From Peptostreptococcaceae bacterium (GTDB lineage Bacteria > Bacillota > Clostridia > Peptostreptococcales > Filifactoraceae), in NCBI GenBank assembly GCA_030532705.1, contig JAUNKR010000001.1, positions 1-64,000 on the forward strand: DNA of 64,000 nucleotides. Reading direction: 5' to 3'. The first letter of the stretch is position 1, and the number at the start of each line of letters is the position of its first letter. Shown here in pieces: positions 53,897 through 63,031 of this stretch. The notes under the pieces were generated by a model. The model ran no database searches. It saw only the letters and a list, made by a program, of their open reading frames with translations, and was not told where the DNA came from. Made by a program: the position numbers and the translations under genes.

Positions 53897-55411
53897 ATGA
53901 AAAAATTATTTTCCTTACTTATGGCAGCATTTATGTTCAGCTCTTCCGTAATGTACAGCGATATCCATCAAAATGAGCTGAATTCTTCGACCGTGGCTTA
54001 TGCGGATGGCGTGATCGAGGTATCGACCGACGACCTTGGAGAAGAAGAGGATGGCGGAAACATCCGTGTTCAGATCGAAGACAAATATCTGAATGCAACG
54101 CCGATCGTTCGAAACGGAAGAACGATGCTTCCGTTCCGTGCGGTGTTTGAAGGTTTAGGCGGCAAAGTAAGCTTTGATAAGAAAGCAAATAAGATCACAG
54201 CAGATGTTGCAGGCAAAACCATCGTTATGAAGGTAGGATCAACATCGGCAACTTTAACAGAAAACGGTAGCACAAAGTCTGTGACGCTTGCTGCAGCACC
54301 TTTTGTCAGCAAAGGACAGACCTATATTCCGGTACGTGACGTAGCAACGATGACCGGACTGAAGGTCGAATACTCCAAATTCAGTTCTATCGTAAATATC
54401 TATGATCAAGCAAAATTGATCGCTGATATCAACAAAGATTTTACGATCTACAATTCCTTGCTTAAAAAGGGCAGTACAAAAAATTTGAACGCCACTTATC
54501 GTTCAAATATCGATCTTTCCGGTAATCTTGAAGTCTTTGCGATGGGACAAAATCGAAAAGCGAGCGGAAAGATCACTTTCGACGGGCTGACCCAAGCAAT
54601 GAATCTCAACGGGACCTTCAAACTCAAACTGGATCCGGGCGATTTTAGACCACTGATCTCAGAGTCGATGCAGCCGGAAGAAATCAAGCTGTTTGATCAG
54701 CTTATGACTTCTGAATATCGTGTGATCCTGGATGGAAACAATGGAAAGATTTTTGTAAAATCCGATCTGCTTTCTGCATTTACCGATAATCCGACAAATA
54801 CTTGGCTAAGCATGAGCGACAGCTCTATGGTAAGCGAATTCAATAAAATGAATAAGGAATATATCGAAGGAATGCTCCAAAATCCGCAAAACTTGACAAT
54901 GGGCGAGATCCTATACCATACTGCTTCCTCTCAAGTAGAAGCAATGGATGGTTATGGATCTACAACTTATCAACAGGTGCAAGATGCAGCAAGTGTTCTC
55001 AAGGTGATGTTCGGGGATGACGGTTTTGTAAAGACAGGTTCCGGTTATGAATTGAAACTGGATAAAGCAGGATTGGCGAAGCGCCTTGCAAAATATATAG
55101 GAAATCAATATATCCAAGATCCTCTTAAAGATCTGACCTCATTTGATTACAAACTGGTATTAAAAAATGTCGAGTCCAATAATATCGGCATCGAATTGAA
55201 ACTTTCTGCAACAATGAAAGATCACAAAGGTCAAAGCGCATCGATCAATATGGACGTCGATGCAGACAATAAAGATGCAAAAATGACAATGGACTTCAGC
55301 TTCCCGGAAATGGGTAAATTCCATCTGGATCTGACCACCAAAACACAGGAGACAAACGAAAAGATCGTATTGGCTCCTCCTGCCGGTGAAAATGTAAAAG
55401 CCATTGGCTAA
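53897..55411 (+). CDS. Secreted protein with copper amine oxidase-like N-terminal domain
   Basis: 504 residues. A signal peptide (about 1-37) is followed by a copper amine oxidase N-terminal-like domain: RVQIEDKYLNATPIVRNGRTMLPFRAVFEGLGG and the repeated TYIPVRDVATMTGLKVEY unit, a fold used by many clostridial surface proteins. The rest (about 175-500) is a beta-rich domain with repeated NLxGTFKLKL/ISLKLSATM-like strands and resembles lipoprotein-like ligand-binding barrels; there is no known enzyme motif or LPxTG anchor. GGGAGG precedes the start and a terminator follows. Probably extracellular or wall associated. Confidence 0.75.
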   Translation: MKKLFSLLMAAFMFSSSVMYSDIHQNELNSSTVAYADGVIEVSTDDLGEEEDGGNIRVQIEDKYLNATPIVRNGRTMLPFRAVFEGLGGKVSFDKKANKITADVAGKTIVMKVGSTSATLTENGSTKSVTLAAAPFVSKGQTYIPVRDVATMTGLKVEYSKFSSIVNIYDQAKLIADINKDFTIYNSLLKKGSTKNLNATYRSNIDLSGNLEVFAMGQNRKASGKITFDGLTQAMNLNGTFKLKLDPGDFRPLISESMQPEEIKLFDQLMTSEYRVILDGNNGKIFVKSDLLSAFTDNPTNTWLSMSDSSMVSEFNKMNKEYIEGMLQNPQNLTMGEILYHTASSQVEAMDGYGSTTYQQVQDAASVLKVMFGDDGFVKTGSGYELKLDKAGLAKRLAKYIGNQYIQDPLKDLTSFDYKLVLKNVESNNIGIELKLSATMKDHKGQSASINMDVDADNKDAKMTMDFSFPEMGKFHLDLTTKTQETNEKIVLAPPAGENVKAIG

Positions 55412-55479
55412 AGATGGATACGGATCCAAGTGAATGATCGATCTTATCGACATCAGATAAAAATTTATAGCACTCTATC

Positions 55480-55505
55480 AAAAGCCTTCCGTTCGGAAGG
55501 CTTTT
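55480..55505 (+). terminator. Intrinsic terminator
   Basis: Perfect stem AAAAGCCTTCC...GGAAGGCTTTT after the surface protein gene. The run of four to five T fits a moderately strong terminator. Confidence 0.8.
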
Positions 55506-55639
55506 GCTATGCTCCGGACTACTCGACAGATCCGATCATCCACCAAAATAATAAGAACAAATATTCTAGCTTATCTCAAAGATCCTGCGATATTTTTTGA
55601 TCTATAAAAGTTGGTATTGCTGAACGGTCGATCAACGCC

Positions 55640-58129
55640 CTATTGTACGATTTGATCCTGTTCTTCGATCGGCGTTTGAACTTCATCCCAAAATTCATCG
55701 TCTTCACCCTCCCACAAAACCTCCTCATCATCCCAGAATTCATCGTCCCACAGTTCACCTTCCGTTGATTCGTTCTCCGTTCCTTCAATAGCAGGACATG
55801 GCTCATCCTTCACTTTTGCTTCTTCTTGAGCCCCACTTTGTTCAGTATCTTCTATCTTCCTGAACTCTTCCTCTCTCTGTGCCCTCTTCTCTCGTCTTTC
55901 TTTAAGCCACTGGTTCAGAAAATTGCTGTCCCATGTCTGATGCTCAGAATCTTTCTCCGCTACTGAAGCTCCCCTTGTATCTAGAATGTGTTGTAACTCA
56001 GAGATCGTCAGCGGCCTTTTATCGCGATGAGGTCTCACCAGATCCAGATTGCTTCTTTTTTCGATAAATAGGACATTATGATCCCCATTCTCTTCCACGA
56101 TCGGCTTATCGACCTTCAGCGTAAATACGGGAGTCTGTTTGCCCTCGACACTGATCGTCGTAAACGAATGAAATGCATCCAGAGCACAGATTTCAAACTG
56201 CAGACGATCATCATTAAATTTTTTATGTGCATGTACGGCATCACGAGTGGATAGACGAAATGCCGAGAAGTTTGCGCTATTAGCATCCAGTGATTCTCTC
56301 ACAGCCGACGAAAGCTGTTCACAATGTTGGTGCGCGATGATCATTCCGATCCCAAACTTACGCCCTTCCGAAAACATCTGAGGCAATGGATTATGTTGAA
56401 AAAGATGTGCTTCATCCAACGCGATGATGTGCATCCGATCTCTGTTTTTTCTTTTTTTGATGGCAGCCCAAAGCTGTTGTAAAATCAAGGTACCAAAGAT
56501 CCGTGCCGCACTGACCCCTACATTGGGTAACCCCAGATCGATCAGTAAGACCTTATCCGTATCGATTCGCTTTGAAAAGTCTACCGCATTTGCCCCACTG
56601 CCCAAAACTTTTCTCAACTGAGGTACTGATGTCAAACGCTGAAACTTTGAAACAAACCAGCTGCTGACCTCTGCAAAAACCTTTGGATCCAACATACCTA
56701 ATTCCGTCGAAAGCGATATCGATAGATCCGGGTGACTGCTCCTGATCGATCTTGCCAATTTTTCTACATTTTGTTGATACTGTGCTAAATAAATGAGATT
56801 TTCAAAAGAAGCTTTCGGTCCGAGCAATGCGATCGAAGATTTTGCTAAAAGCGTGAACAATCTTTCCCATCTTGCCCCTACGATCGCTTGTTGATGTGGA
56901 TCAAATATCTCCGCAAAAAGCATACTCAGATCACTGATTGCCGCTTCACATTCTTCCGGATCTTCACTGTTCCACATCGATAGCGGTACGATATTATCTT
57001 TATCGCCCAAACGAATCACCCTCATTCGTTTCAAACATTCGTACGGCAAGCTACGCATCAAAACATCGATCGTCTCTCCATGTGGGTCCAAAAAAGTGAC
57101 CCCCTTCCCCTTGAGGATCGCATCCAGCAATGTATTCGCCAACATTGTCGATTTGCCTGTGCCTGTTTGACCGACGATCTGCCAATGTCTTTTGAGATCC
57201 TCATCCGTCAAAGTGATCTCCTGCTCCATTCCCGCCGTATTGGTCGCATGCCCTATTTTGATCGCCCGATCATCCACCGCATTGTCATGGCATGCAAGCA
57301 ATCTTTTTGCAGCCTTTTTTTCACTTCGGATCCCAACGATCACTTCATCCAGTACCAATGGCTCAAGCGCTAAGATCCGCGCACAGTGATCCGCAACGAC
57401 CGGTGCATTTTTCATCGGTTCGTTCCACATATCAAAAGCGTGCTCTTCCTTGAGTTTCCCTGCATACTCTATGGACACTCCGGTTGCCTCCGACAATATC
57501 GCCTTCAAACGCATCGACATTTTTTTAGGCAAAAGAAACATTAGACGTAAGCGAACCGGATTCCCTAAGTATTTATCCATCTCCGACGGATGAAATTGCC
57601 ATGCTTTTTGTAAGAATCGCTTACATTCTTTACATTCCTTTTCATCCGCTGCACCAACAACATACCGAAGCATCCCGCCATGAACACGAAGTGCTTGAAC
57701 GATCTTTCCGAACATATCGCTAAATCGAGCCGGTAAACGGATAGCATCGGGCAAACTATTGTTCTCCGATGCCGAAAAACCTGCACGCCGTTGTAATTCG
57801 CCCGATAACACTGCATGATAAAGCTCATTTTCTTTACAGATCTTTTTTATTGGATCAGAGACCTTTTTCTCCTCCCACTTCTTTGCAGTCGCCTCCATGA
57901 TCCACTCCAGATCCTCTATGGTGATGGAAGCTCCTCCAAAAGTTTCCAATTCTACAAGCCCTTCTGTCGGAACCTTCATCTGCCACCCGATAAATTCACC
58001 CTGAGGCAAAAATGATGCAAGCTGCACCATACGGGATGACATCCTGTCCGATAGATCGATCCCATTTTTATGGTCGATCAATCGCTCGATCGACATCGCT
58101 GTCTTTGTGTGTAGCGGAAAATTTTTCAT
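55640..58129 (-). CDS. VirD4/HerA-type ATPase, DNA-translocase-like
   Basis: 829 residues. An N-terminal region of about 320 residues lacks membrane helices. The motor domain has Walker A HWQIVGQTGTGKSTML, VTFLDPHGE, Walker B IIALDEAHLFQ, and GMIIAHQHCEQL (sensor-like Q/H), the pattern of the DUF87/VirD4/TraG family that pumps DNA or protein. The C-terminal tail is very acidic with repeated WDDEFWDDE units, which might bind a partner. Start at 58129 has AAAGGAG and overlaps the stop of a small gene (ATGA). Unlike VirD4 couplers there is no N-terminal membrane anchor, and no relaxase is seen, so a partner-recruited translocase is suggested. Confidence 0.75.
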   Translation of the reverse strand: MKNFPLHTKTAMSIERLIDHKNGIDLSDRMSSRMVQLASFLPQGEFIGWQMKVPTEGLVELETFGGASITIEDLEWIMEATAKKWEEKKVSDPIKKICKENELYHAVLSGELQRRAGFSASENNSLPDAIRLPARFSDMFGKIVQALRVHGGMLRYVVGAADEKECKECKRFLQKAWQFHPSEMDKYLGNPVRLRLMFLLPKKMSMRLKAILSEATGVSIEYAGKLKEEHAFDMWNEPMKNAPVVADHCARILALEPLVLDEVIVGIRSEKKAAKRLLACHDNAVDDRAIKIGHATNTAGMEQEITLTDEDLKRHWQIVGQTGTGKSTMLANTLLDAILKGKGVTFLDPHGETIDVLMRSLPYECLKRMRVIRLGDKDNIVPLSMWNSEDPEECEAAISDLSMLFAEIFDPHQQAIVGARWERLFTLLAKSSIALLGPKASFENLIYLAQYQQNVEKLARSIRSSHPDLSISLSTELGMLDPKVFAEVSSWFVSKFQRLTSVPQLRKVLGSGANAVDFSKRIDTDKVLLIDLGLPNVGVSAARIFGTLILQQLWAAIKKRKNRDRMHIIALDEAHLFQHNPLPQMFSEGRKFGIGMIIAHQHCEQLSSAVRESLDANSANFSAFRLSTRDAVHAHKKFNDDRLQFEICALDAFHSFTTISVEGKQTPVFTLKVDKPIVEENGDHNVLFIEKRSNLDLVRPHRDKRPLTISELQHILDTRGASVAEKDSEHQTWDSNFLNQWLKERREKRAQREEEFRKIEDTEQSGAQEEAKVKDEPCPAIEGTENESTEGELWDDEFWDDEEVLWEGEDDEFWDEVQTPIEEQDQIVQ

Positions 58130-58368
58130 AAAAGGCTCCTTTCAAAAGGTTCAATCATTACGATCCATACTTTTTTATCCACAGATATTCTATACCACTC
58201 AAAGTATGAACAAAATCTTGCCGGAATCGGATCCATAATATTCTCAAACTCTTGCAAAATCATACAATAATACTCAAAGGCGACAACAAACTCAAAAGCT
58301 GTTACAACTCCATGCCTTTCAGTCATTTCCAAACATAACTTGCAAAGATTGCGCAACAGCTTTTTCAA
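58126..58368 (-). CDS. Small protein coupled to the ATPase gene
   Basis: Up to 80 residues, not recognised. The stop overlaps the ATPase start (ATGA), strong evidence for translation in the same operon. The start is uncertain: TTG at 58368 or ATG at 58326 (MTERHG). Composition is mixed helical with aromatic pairs (EYYCM, YFEWYR). It could be an adaptor of the ATPase. Confidence 0.5.
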   Translation of the reverse strand: MKKLLRNLCKLCLEMTERHGVVTAFEFVVAFEYYCMILQEFENIMDPIPARFCSYFEWYRISVDKKVWIVMIEPFERSLL

Positions 58369-58462
58369 ACAAATCGTACTGCCCTCATATTGATTATGGG
58401 AGAATTTTTAGCAAACTACATAACATAATCGATCTTCTCCCTTCCAAAAACTCTATACTGTC

Positions 58463-58585
58463 TTAATTCACCTCCCCGCAGCTTGGACATTGGTCATCGT
58501 CCTTCCATCCGCCTCCATTGTAGCCACAATATCTACATCTTCGGCTTCTAAACAACATCTTCATCATTGCTTTCATCTTTTTCAT
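58463..58585 (-). CDS. 40-residue zinc-ribbon micro-protein
   Basis: Encodes 40 residues starting MKKMKAMMKMLFRSRRC with CRYCGYNGGGWKDDDQCPSC: a CxxC-x12-CxxC zinc ribbon behind a basic N-terminus. It begins at the overlapping stop of the micro-ORF upstream (ATGA) and has AAGGAA about eight bases before the ATG. It is too short for normal gene callers. A zinc-ribbon DNA or protein binding role in the ATPase operon is possible. Confidence 0.65.
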   Translation of the reverse strand: MKKMKAMMKMLFRSRRCRYCGYNGGGWKDDDQCPSCGEVN

Positions 58586-58683
58586 CTTAAAATTCCTTTC
58601 TCATATAATTTGTTAAACACATTCCCATTCGGTTTCAAAATATTTACATCCTTCTCAACTTCCCAACAAATAAAATTTTCCAT
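58582..58683 (-). CDS. 33-residue micro-ORF, translationally coupled
   Basis: Starts MENFICWEVEKDVN and ends in an ATGA overlap with the zinc-ribbon gene. The ATG is only about 28 bases after the -10 box at 58717, where a first ORF would be expected. It has no obvious ribosome binding site. It could be a real peptide or a coupling leader. Confidence 0.45.
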   Translation of the reverse strand: MENFICWEVEKDVNILKPNGNVFNKLYEKGILR

Positions 58684-58716
58684 TGAGCTTCAAAAATAAA
58701 CTTTATCAATACACTG

Positions 58717-58759
58717 ATTATAAGTCCTGATAATTTCATCTTTTTCCCGGCGTTTTTTA
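58717..58759 (-). promoter_or_regulatory. CGCCGG-box promoter 3 (ATPase operon)
   Basis: TATAAT at 58717-58722 and AAAAAACGCCGGGAA at 58745-58759 (minus), 24 bases between the -10 hexamer and CGCCGG. There is no -35 consensus. Same layout as the promoters at 60269 and 62670. Confidence 0.65.
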
Positions 58760-58924
58760 TTCCACCATTTTCAAAACAAGGCGAGGAAGGAAAGTTCTCT
58801 TCAAGAACTCCCCACCTCTGATCCTATTCGCAGCGGTTAGAAAGGAGGGTAAACCGTGCGAATGATCTATCGAATGCCTAACAGGCGATTTTTGCATGAT
58901 CTGGTCCCCACAAAAATATCATTA

Positions 58925-60022
58925 TCACCCTTGCCCCCAAGGATTGGGCGGATATTCTTCCGGTGCACCGATCGGAGGATCCGCTTTGGGTGCCCCCTCA
59001 ATATATGCATAATCATTCGGTTCATCGCTTTTGGGCTGCAGCGACGGTTCTGCAATCTCTGACCTATCCGTGTCATAATCGTCAACCCCTGAACCGACAT
59101 CAGCAATATTATGGGTGATCTCATTCTTAGCTAAGGATACTCCGGGATGATCATTCGGAGCCTTTGGATACTTTGAACGATTCCACTTTCTACTCTCGGA
59201 CATAAACAGGTCGCTCTTGAGATAATAATCGTGGAGTAAACGTCCTTCTTCATTCGGCACCGGATCGTCCCATGTGATATCCATTGCGTACCATGAACCA
59301 TCCACTTTTACATAGTTCCATGCATGCCCCTCTGTCGAATCATGGACATCTCCGGATACATAACGGGCATCCAGTCCGGACTCTTTTGCCATTTTGTAAA
59401 AATACAGTGAATACGCCTGGCATACCCCGTTTTTCATATAGATCAGCGATGCCGGAGAATACACACTATATCCTCCATTTTGCGAGCTCTCAAAACTCTT
59501 GCTATAACCATAGCTCAGCACCATGTGATCATGGATGGCACGAACCTTCTGTTCATCACTCATACTCGGATCGATATTCGCTTTGACCCACTTCTTTATA
59601 TAGTGATTCAGCTCTTTTGCCCCCTTGCTATACTTCATCTTAGCAACAAAATCAAACTTCCCATTTCTACCATTTGTAAACTTCAGATCCCAATCATCAA
59701 AGATCGAAAGCACATCGGGATTTTCAAGGATGCGATCCAATACCCGATCGACCCCTTTTTCTCCAATTTTTTTATAATTCACCGGGATCACGATCTTACT
59801 CTCCTGAGCAATGATCTTCTTAAGCAATGTTTTTTCAAATTCATGCTCCGTTGCGATATAATACTTTGTTTTTGCCGCACTCTTTTTCATGCTGAGCCTT
59901 TTTGATTGTGCAGGGACCGATCCCGATTCTGAAAAATTCTCCACCCTTGGATGAGATAATACGCTCACACAAAGAATCATCGCTGTCAGCAGCACCGTTC
60001 CGATTTTTTTCATCATTCTCAT
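58925..60022 (-). CDS. Secreted transglutaminase-like protein
   Basis: 365 residues. An N-terminal signal peptide (about 1-25) is followed by a spacer and a transglutaminase-like domain (about 140-270) with the catalytic triad residues: Cys in NGVCQAYSLYFYKMAKESG, His in STEGHAWNYVKVDGSWY and Asp in MDITWDDP. The C-terminal 80 residues are acidic and proline-rich (PPIGAPEEYPPNPWGQG). Such proteins act as cysteine proteases or cross-linkers at the cell surface. Start follows GAAAGGA. Its leader and promoter belong to the CGCCGG-box group, so it goes with the translocase module. Confidence 0.8.
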   Translation of the reverse strand: MRMMKKIGTVLLTAMILCVSVLSHPRVENFSESGSVPAQSKRLSMKKSAAKTKYYIATEHEFEKTLLKKIIAQESKIVIPVNYKKIGEKGVDRVLDRILENPDVLSIFDDWDLKFTNGRNGKFDFVAKMKYSKGAKELNHYIKKWVKANIDPSMSDEQKVRAIHDHMVLSYGYSKSFESSQNGGYSVYSPASLIYMKNGVCQAYSLYFYKMAKESGLDARYVSGDVHDSTEGHAWNYVKVDGSWYAMDITWDDPVPNEEGRLLHDYYLKSDLFMSESRKWNRSKYPKAPNDHPGVSLAKNEITHNIADVGSGVDDYDTDRSEIAEPSLQPKSDEPNDYAYIEGAPKADPPIGAPEEYPPNPWGQG

Positions 60023-60262
60023 ATTGATTTTCCTTTCTCTAAAAACCTATCTGCGATCTTTCTAAAAATATCGACAGGATCTATCAAAAACTGCCGGTAT
60101 CTTTCGATAATGCAATGTTAAACATCCTTATTAACATCATCCCCTTCCATCTTTCCTTGGCATGCTCACCGGTGAGGGTCTTGGCATACTTCCCCGTACT
60201 CTTCGAAAGAGTGCTTTATTCAGTTGTTAAGATTTAGGGGAGGGAGGGATCCCCCTTCCGGT
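60023..60262 (-). other. Long leader of the transglutaminase gene with two micro-ORFs
   Basis: About 240 transcribed bases. It holds an MPRPSPVSMPRKDGRG micro-ORF (ATG preceded by GGGGAAG) whose stop overlaps an MMLIRMFNIALSK frame, and hairpins CTCACCGGTGAG and ACTCTTTCGAAGAGT. It may regulate the gene or be chance. Confidence 0.3.
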
Positions 60263-60268
60263 AAACAA

Positions 60269-60312
60269 ATTGTACCACTAGAGAAAGGACCCTCTTTTCC
60301 GGCGATTTTTTA
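60269..60312 (-). promoter_or_regulatory. CGCCGG-box promoter 2 (transglutaminase)
   Basis: TACAAT (60269-60274) with TAAAAAATCGCCGGAA (60297-60312), 24 bases between the -10 hexamer and CGCCGG. Confidence 0.7.
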
Positions 60313-60701
60313 TATCTCAAACACCATAAAAAGATTCGAATCCCAATCTTTATGGCATAAAATATTTCTATCCCCTTCGCTCCTCAATAAGGATCTTGTA
60401 CACCAAAGAGAGTCTGAACAAAATACAGACACCATATTATCCTCTGATGTATGTGCAAAAATAAGAATGTATCATAACTTATACTTATGCCTGTATTAAG
60501 TGAAAAATACTGTGATTTTTTGAATAAAATTTAGCTTAAATATAGATTGAATAGCTAAACTTATTTGAATAAATCTTCATTTTTCGGTATGTGAATACTC
60601 CTCATTGTCGCCTTCAAAATCACGTTTATGAATATTACTGTTTTAAAATCGCTACGCTCTATATAATATTCAAGATTCATATTCAAAAGTTTTAGAGTCT
60701 A
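60313..60701. other. Intergenic region
   Basis: About 390 AT-rich bases below the membrane/coiled-coil operon. No gene was seen and no clear terminator was found for that operon. Confidence 0.45.
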
Positions 60702-61526
60702 TTAGTTACTCTCTTTTTTCAGTGCAGAGTCAAATGAAACGACTTTCGTTTCAGAATTTACTGCCAGCTCATTTGGTGTGAGGATGCGATCGGTAGCGTT
60801 GGCATTATTGAGGTGGAGAGTAAGGGCATTTTTGCACACTTCAATGAGGTAGGGTTCATAGCTTTCGAGCAAGGTCTCATAGAAGGCTTTTTTCTCTTCA
60901 ATGAGCTGATGGTAACGCTCGCTGATGAACTCTTTTTCTCGTTGTAATAAATAAAGTTTCTCTTCTAATTTGAGCCTATCGCGACACAATTTATATAGCT
61001 TCGTCTCCTCGATACTCCTCTGGAAAAACGCCAATAAAAATGCGAGGACTGAACTTACAAGCGGTAACAAAAACAGGAACACATTCGCCGAATATTGAGC
61101 AAAGCTGAGAGATCGTTCTTCAGCCGCCTGACCTAAATTCAAAGATTTTCCAAGCCCGTACATATCACGTGCAGAGGAGAGTCTAATGATTCCCACACCA
61201 AGAAATACAATGGTAAAAAGAGCACCAAGCGATATCAGGATCCGTTTTTTTAATGTTTTATCTTTTACGGTTTTAAGTGTGATCGCAATCATGGTCGGCA
61301 CCAGTTCCAATGTCCCTGCTATGAATGCGGACAGTGCAATCACGATATATTGCATCTCTGTAAAGATATTATCTATGGGCTGATAAATCGTTAGCATGTC
61401 AAAGATCGCCAACAAGAAGATGATGGAATAAACAAACCCCGGTTTGTGTACAAGATCTGTCGTTTTATACTTCATATCAAGATGCTTCGTTCTTTCCTGA
61501 AAAAGTTCTCTTTCCATATTTCTCAT
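60702..61526 (-). CDS. Membrane protein with long coiled coil
   Basis: 274 residues. Four hydrophobic helices (about 31-50, 58-80, 93-115, 147-170) lead into a charged coiled-coil (about 172-215: FFQRSIEETKLYKLCRDRLK, then LEEKLYLLQREKEFISERYH) and a C-terminal domain with NNANATDRILTPNE. No family recognised. GGAGGAATGTAAT precedes the start at 61526, two bases from the upstream gene stop. It may form a membrane scaffold for the two soluble coiled-coil proteins encoded before it. Confidence 0.6.
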   Translation of the reverse strand: MRNMERELFQERTKHLDMKYKTTDLVHKPGFVYSIIFLLAIFDMLTIYQPIDNIFTEMQYIVIALSAFIAGTLELVPTMIAITLKTVKDKTLKKRILISLGALFTIVFLGVGIIRLSSARDMYGLGKSLNLGQAAEERSLSFAQYSANVFLFLLPLVSSVLAFLLAFFQRSIEETKLYKLCRDRLKLEEKLYLLQREKEFISERYHQLIEEKKAFYETLLESYEPYLIEVCKNALTLHLNNANATDRILTPNELAVNSETKVVSFDSALKKESN

Positions 61527-61527
61527 A

Positions 61528-61926
61528 TTACATTCCTCCCTTTGATTTATTCAAAATGGTTTCCAGCATTTGGATCTCTTCGTTGAGCAATAACAGATCT
61601 TTTTCTACCTGTTGGAGCTGCAGTTCATTCGCTTTGCTTCGGTCTGTAAGCAAAGTTTCATTATTGATCTTATCCAGCGTCAAATCTTCCAACATAAGAT
61701 CCAACCATTTTCGGATCCAGTTCTTGAGCCAAAGTGGCGAGGATAATAAATCGTGAGTATTGGAATGAGCATTAAGGAACTTGTTGATCTCAACACGCAA
61801 ATCTGATTCTACCTCCGAAAGGCTGGGGACATTATAAGCGATCATTTGTTTTTCTAAGTCAGCTATATATTCAGAAACTCCCCATGCCTGTACATCTTCT
61901 TCCCTCTTTTTCTTAAACAAAGTCAT
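61528..61926 (-). CDS. Coiled-coil protein
   Basis: 132 residues, starting MTLFKKKREED with AGGAGG seven bases upstream. Helical: AYNVPSLSEVESDLRVEINKF and a leucine-rich C-terminal stretch (QLQQVEKDLLLLNEEIQMLETILN). Lies between two other helical genes in one operon. Function unknown. Confidence 0.6.
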   Translation of the reverse strand: MTLFKKKREEDVQAWGVSEYIADLEKQMIAYNVPSLSEVESDLRVEINKFLNAHSNTHDLLSSPLWLKNWIRKWLDLMLEDLTLDKINNETLLTDRSKANELQLQQVEKDLLLLNEEIQMLETILNKSKGGM

Positions 61927-61936
61927 CTTTAACCTC

Positions 61937-62545
61937 CTAATGATATCTTTCAACAAATTGAGTATAGATTTCTTGAGCAGTACTATCCGGTTTTTCATCT
62001 ACCTTCCGATTTTCATCTAGAGTCTTCTTTGCTGCTTGTAGATAACGAGTGATGTTCTTCTGATAGATATTGAAACTTCGATTCAGTAACTGGGTACCTT
62101 CTGCTTCGATCCGATTGATAATATTCTCCAATCGCTTGGTTTCTTCTTCCAATTGGATCTTTTCATTTTTCAGTATGTCTATCTTGGATCGGCTCTCGAT
62201 CTTCTTGCGGATCTCTTCATTTGTGGCAGAATGATTTAGATCTTCACTGAGCCGGGCAATTTGGAAATCGATCGCATCCGTTTGATGCTTCAGCTTCGCT
62301 CTTTCTTGTCGGCTATAGAGGAGTAGTCGATCTACTTCGTTATATACGGCAGAACTGTTTGCTTTATACATTTTTCTCATCTCTTCGATAAAGGGAGATT
62401 GCCACGTTGAGCCAACTTCCTGAATCAAATGATTTTTTTCATCACGTCTACCTTTGAAGTAAAGGTAAATGGCTGTTTTCTTAAGCCCCTTATCCGACAT
62501 TTTTCGGATCTTCTTCGTCAATCTTTCATCTGTGTAATATTCCAT
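61937..62545 (-). CDS. Coiled-coil protein
   Basis: 202 residues. N-terminal KMSDKGLKKTAIYLYFKGRRDEK looks like a helix-turn-helix-like or basic region; the rest is heptad-rich (ARLSEDLNHSATNEEIRKKIE, KNEKIQLEEETKRLENIINR). No family recognised. Start follows AAAGGAG; first gene of the membrane/coiled-coil operon driven by the CGCCGG-box promoter 1. Confidence 0.6.
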   Translation of the reverse strand: MEYYTDERLTKKIRKMSDKGLKKTAIYLYFKGRRDEKNHLIQEVGSTWQSPFIEEMRKMYKANSSAVYNEVDRLLLYSRQERAKLKHQTDAIDFQIARLSEDLNHSATNEEIRKKIESRSKIDILKNEKIQLEEETKRLENIINRIEAEGTQLLNRSFNIYQKNITRYLQAAKKTLDENRKVDEKPDSTAQEIYTQFVERYH

Positions 62546-62669
62546 ATTGGCTCCTTTCTTCGAAACACTTGTTTTCTCGGCAAGCTCGCTTTCGTAAAAA
62601 GCTTTTTGCGTTGCTTCTCCGTACCCTTAACAAGATTCGTATAAAAAATGAGATATTGTTTATGTGCTT

Positions 62670-62713
62670 ATTCTAGCATGTAAAATGAGAAGTGATCTTC
62701 CGGCGATTTTTTA
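62670..62713 (-). promoter_or_regulatory. CGCCGG-box promoter 1 (coiled-coil operon)
   Basis: TAGAAT (62670-62675) with TAAAAAATCGCCGGAA (62698-62713); 24 bases between the -10 hexamer and CGCCGG, identical spacing to the other two. No -35 consensus, so an activator or alternate sigma is likely. Confidence 0.7.
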
Positions 62714-62887
62714 CTCATCGTGAAATAAAAATCCCCTAATTTTTATGAAAAAATTGGTCCTCCTATCATTAAAAGATTTATTTCTATCTTCTATCCTCCA
62801 TCAAGGCACCAAAAAGCGCCATCCACAATGAAATCATATTAAGAGAGCGCTCCATGGTCTCTCAAAGTATTATGACCTAAAAGATAG

Positions 62888-63031
62888 TCAATACTTGTCA
62901 TATACTCCCAAAATATAACCCTGGTCTCTACATTGTTGCTTTATCACTCCATCAACGACCAGTGAGTACATATCTCCTTTTTGAAAAATTTCAACCAATC
63001 CTGATTTTGACATTTTGTACTTGATTCTCAT
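62888..63031 (-). CDS. Small protein of unknown function
   Basis: 47 residues, MRIKYKMSKSGLVEIFQKGD.. ending QGYILGVYDKY, with a beta-rich look. AGGAGG lies eight bases before the ATG. An open extension upstream is less well supported. It follows the OmpA-domain gene by about 120 bases on the same strand. A weak AGAGA...TCTCT hairpin is downstream. Not recognised. Confidence 0.5.
   Translation of the reverse strand: MRIKYKMSKSGLVEIFQKGDMYSLVVDGVIKQQCRDQGYILGVYDKY

Noticed and set aside
58840-59062. Small plus-strand gene with GGAGGG and GTG start
   Set aside because: The frame runs antisense to the 3' end of the transglutaminase gene and has no coding pattern; the ribosome site is probably by chance.
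60100-60240. Possible c-di-GMP riboswitch before the transglutaminase gene
   Set aside because: It has a CTTCGAAAG hairpin but lacks the GEMM core and tetraloop-receptor signatures.
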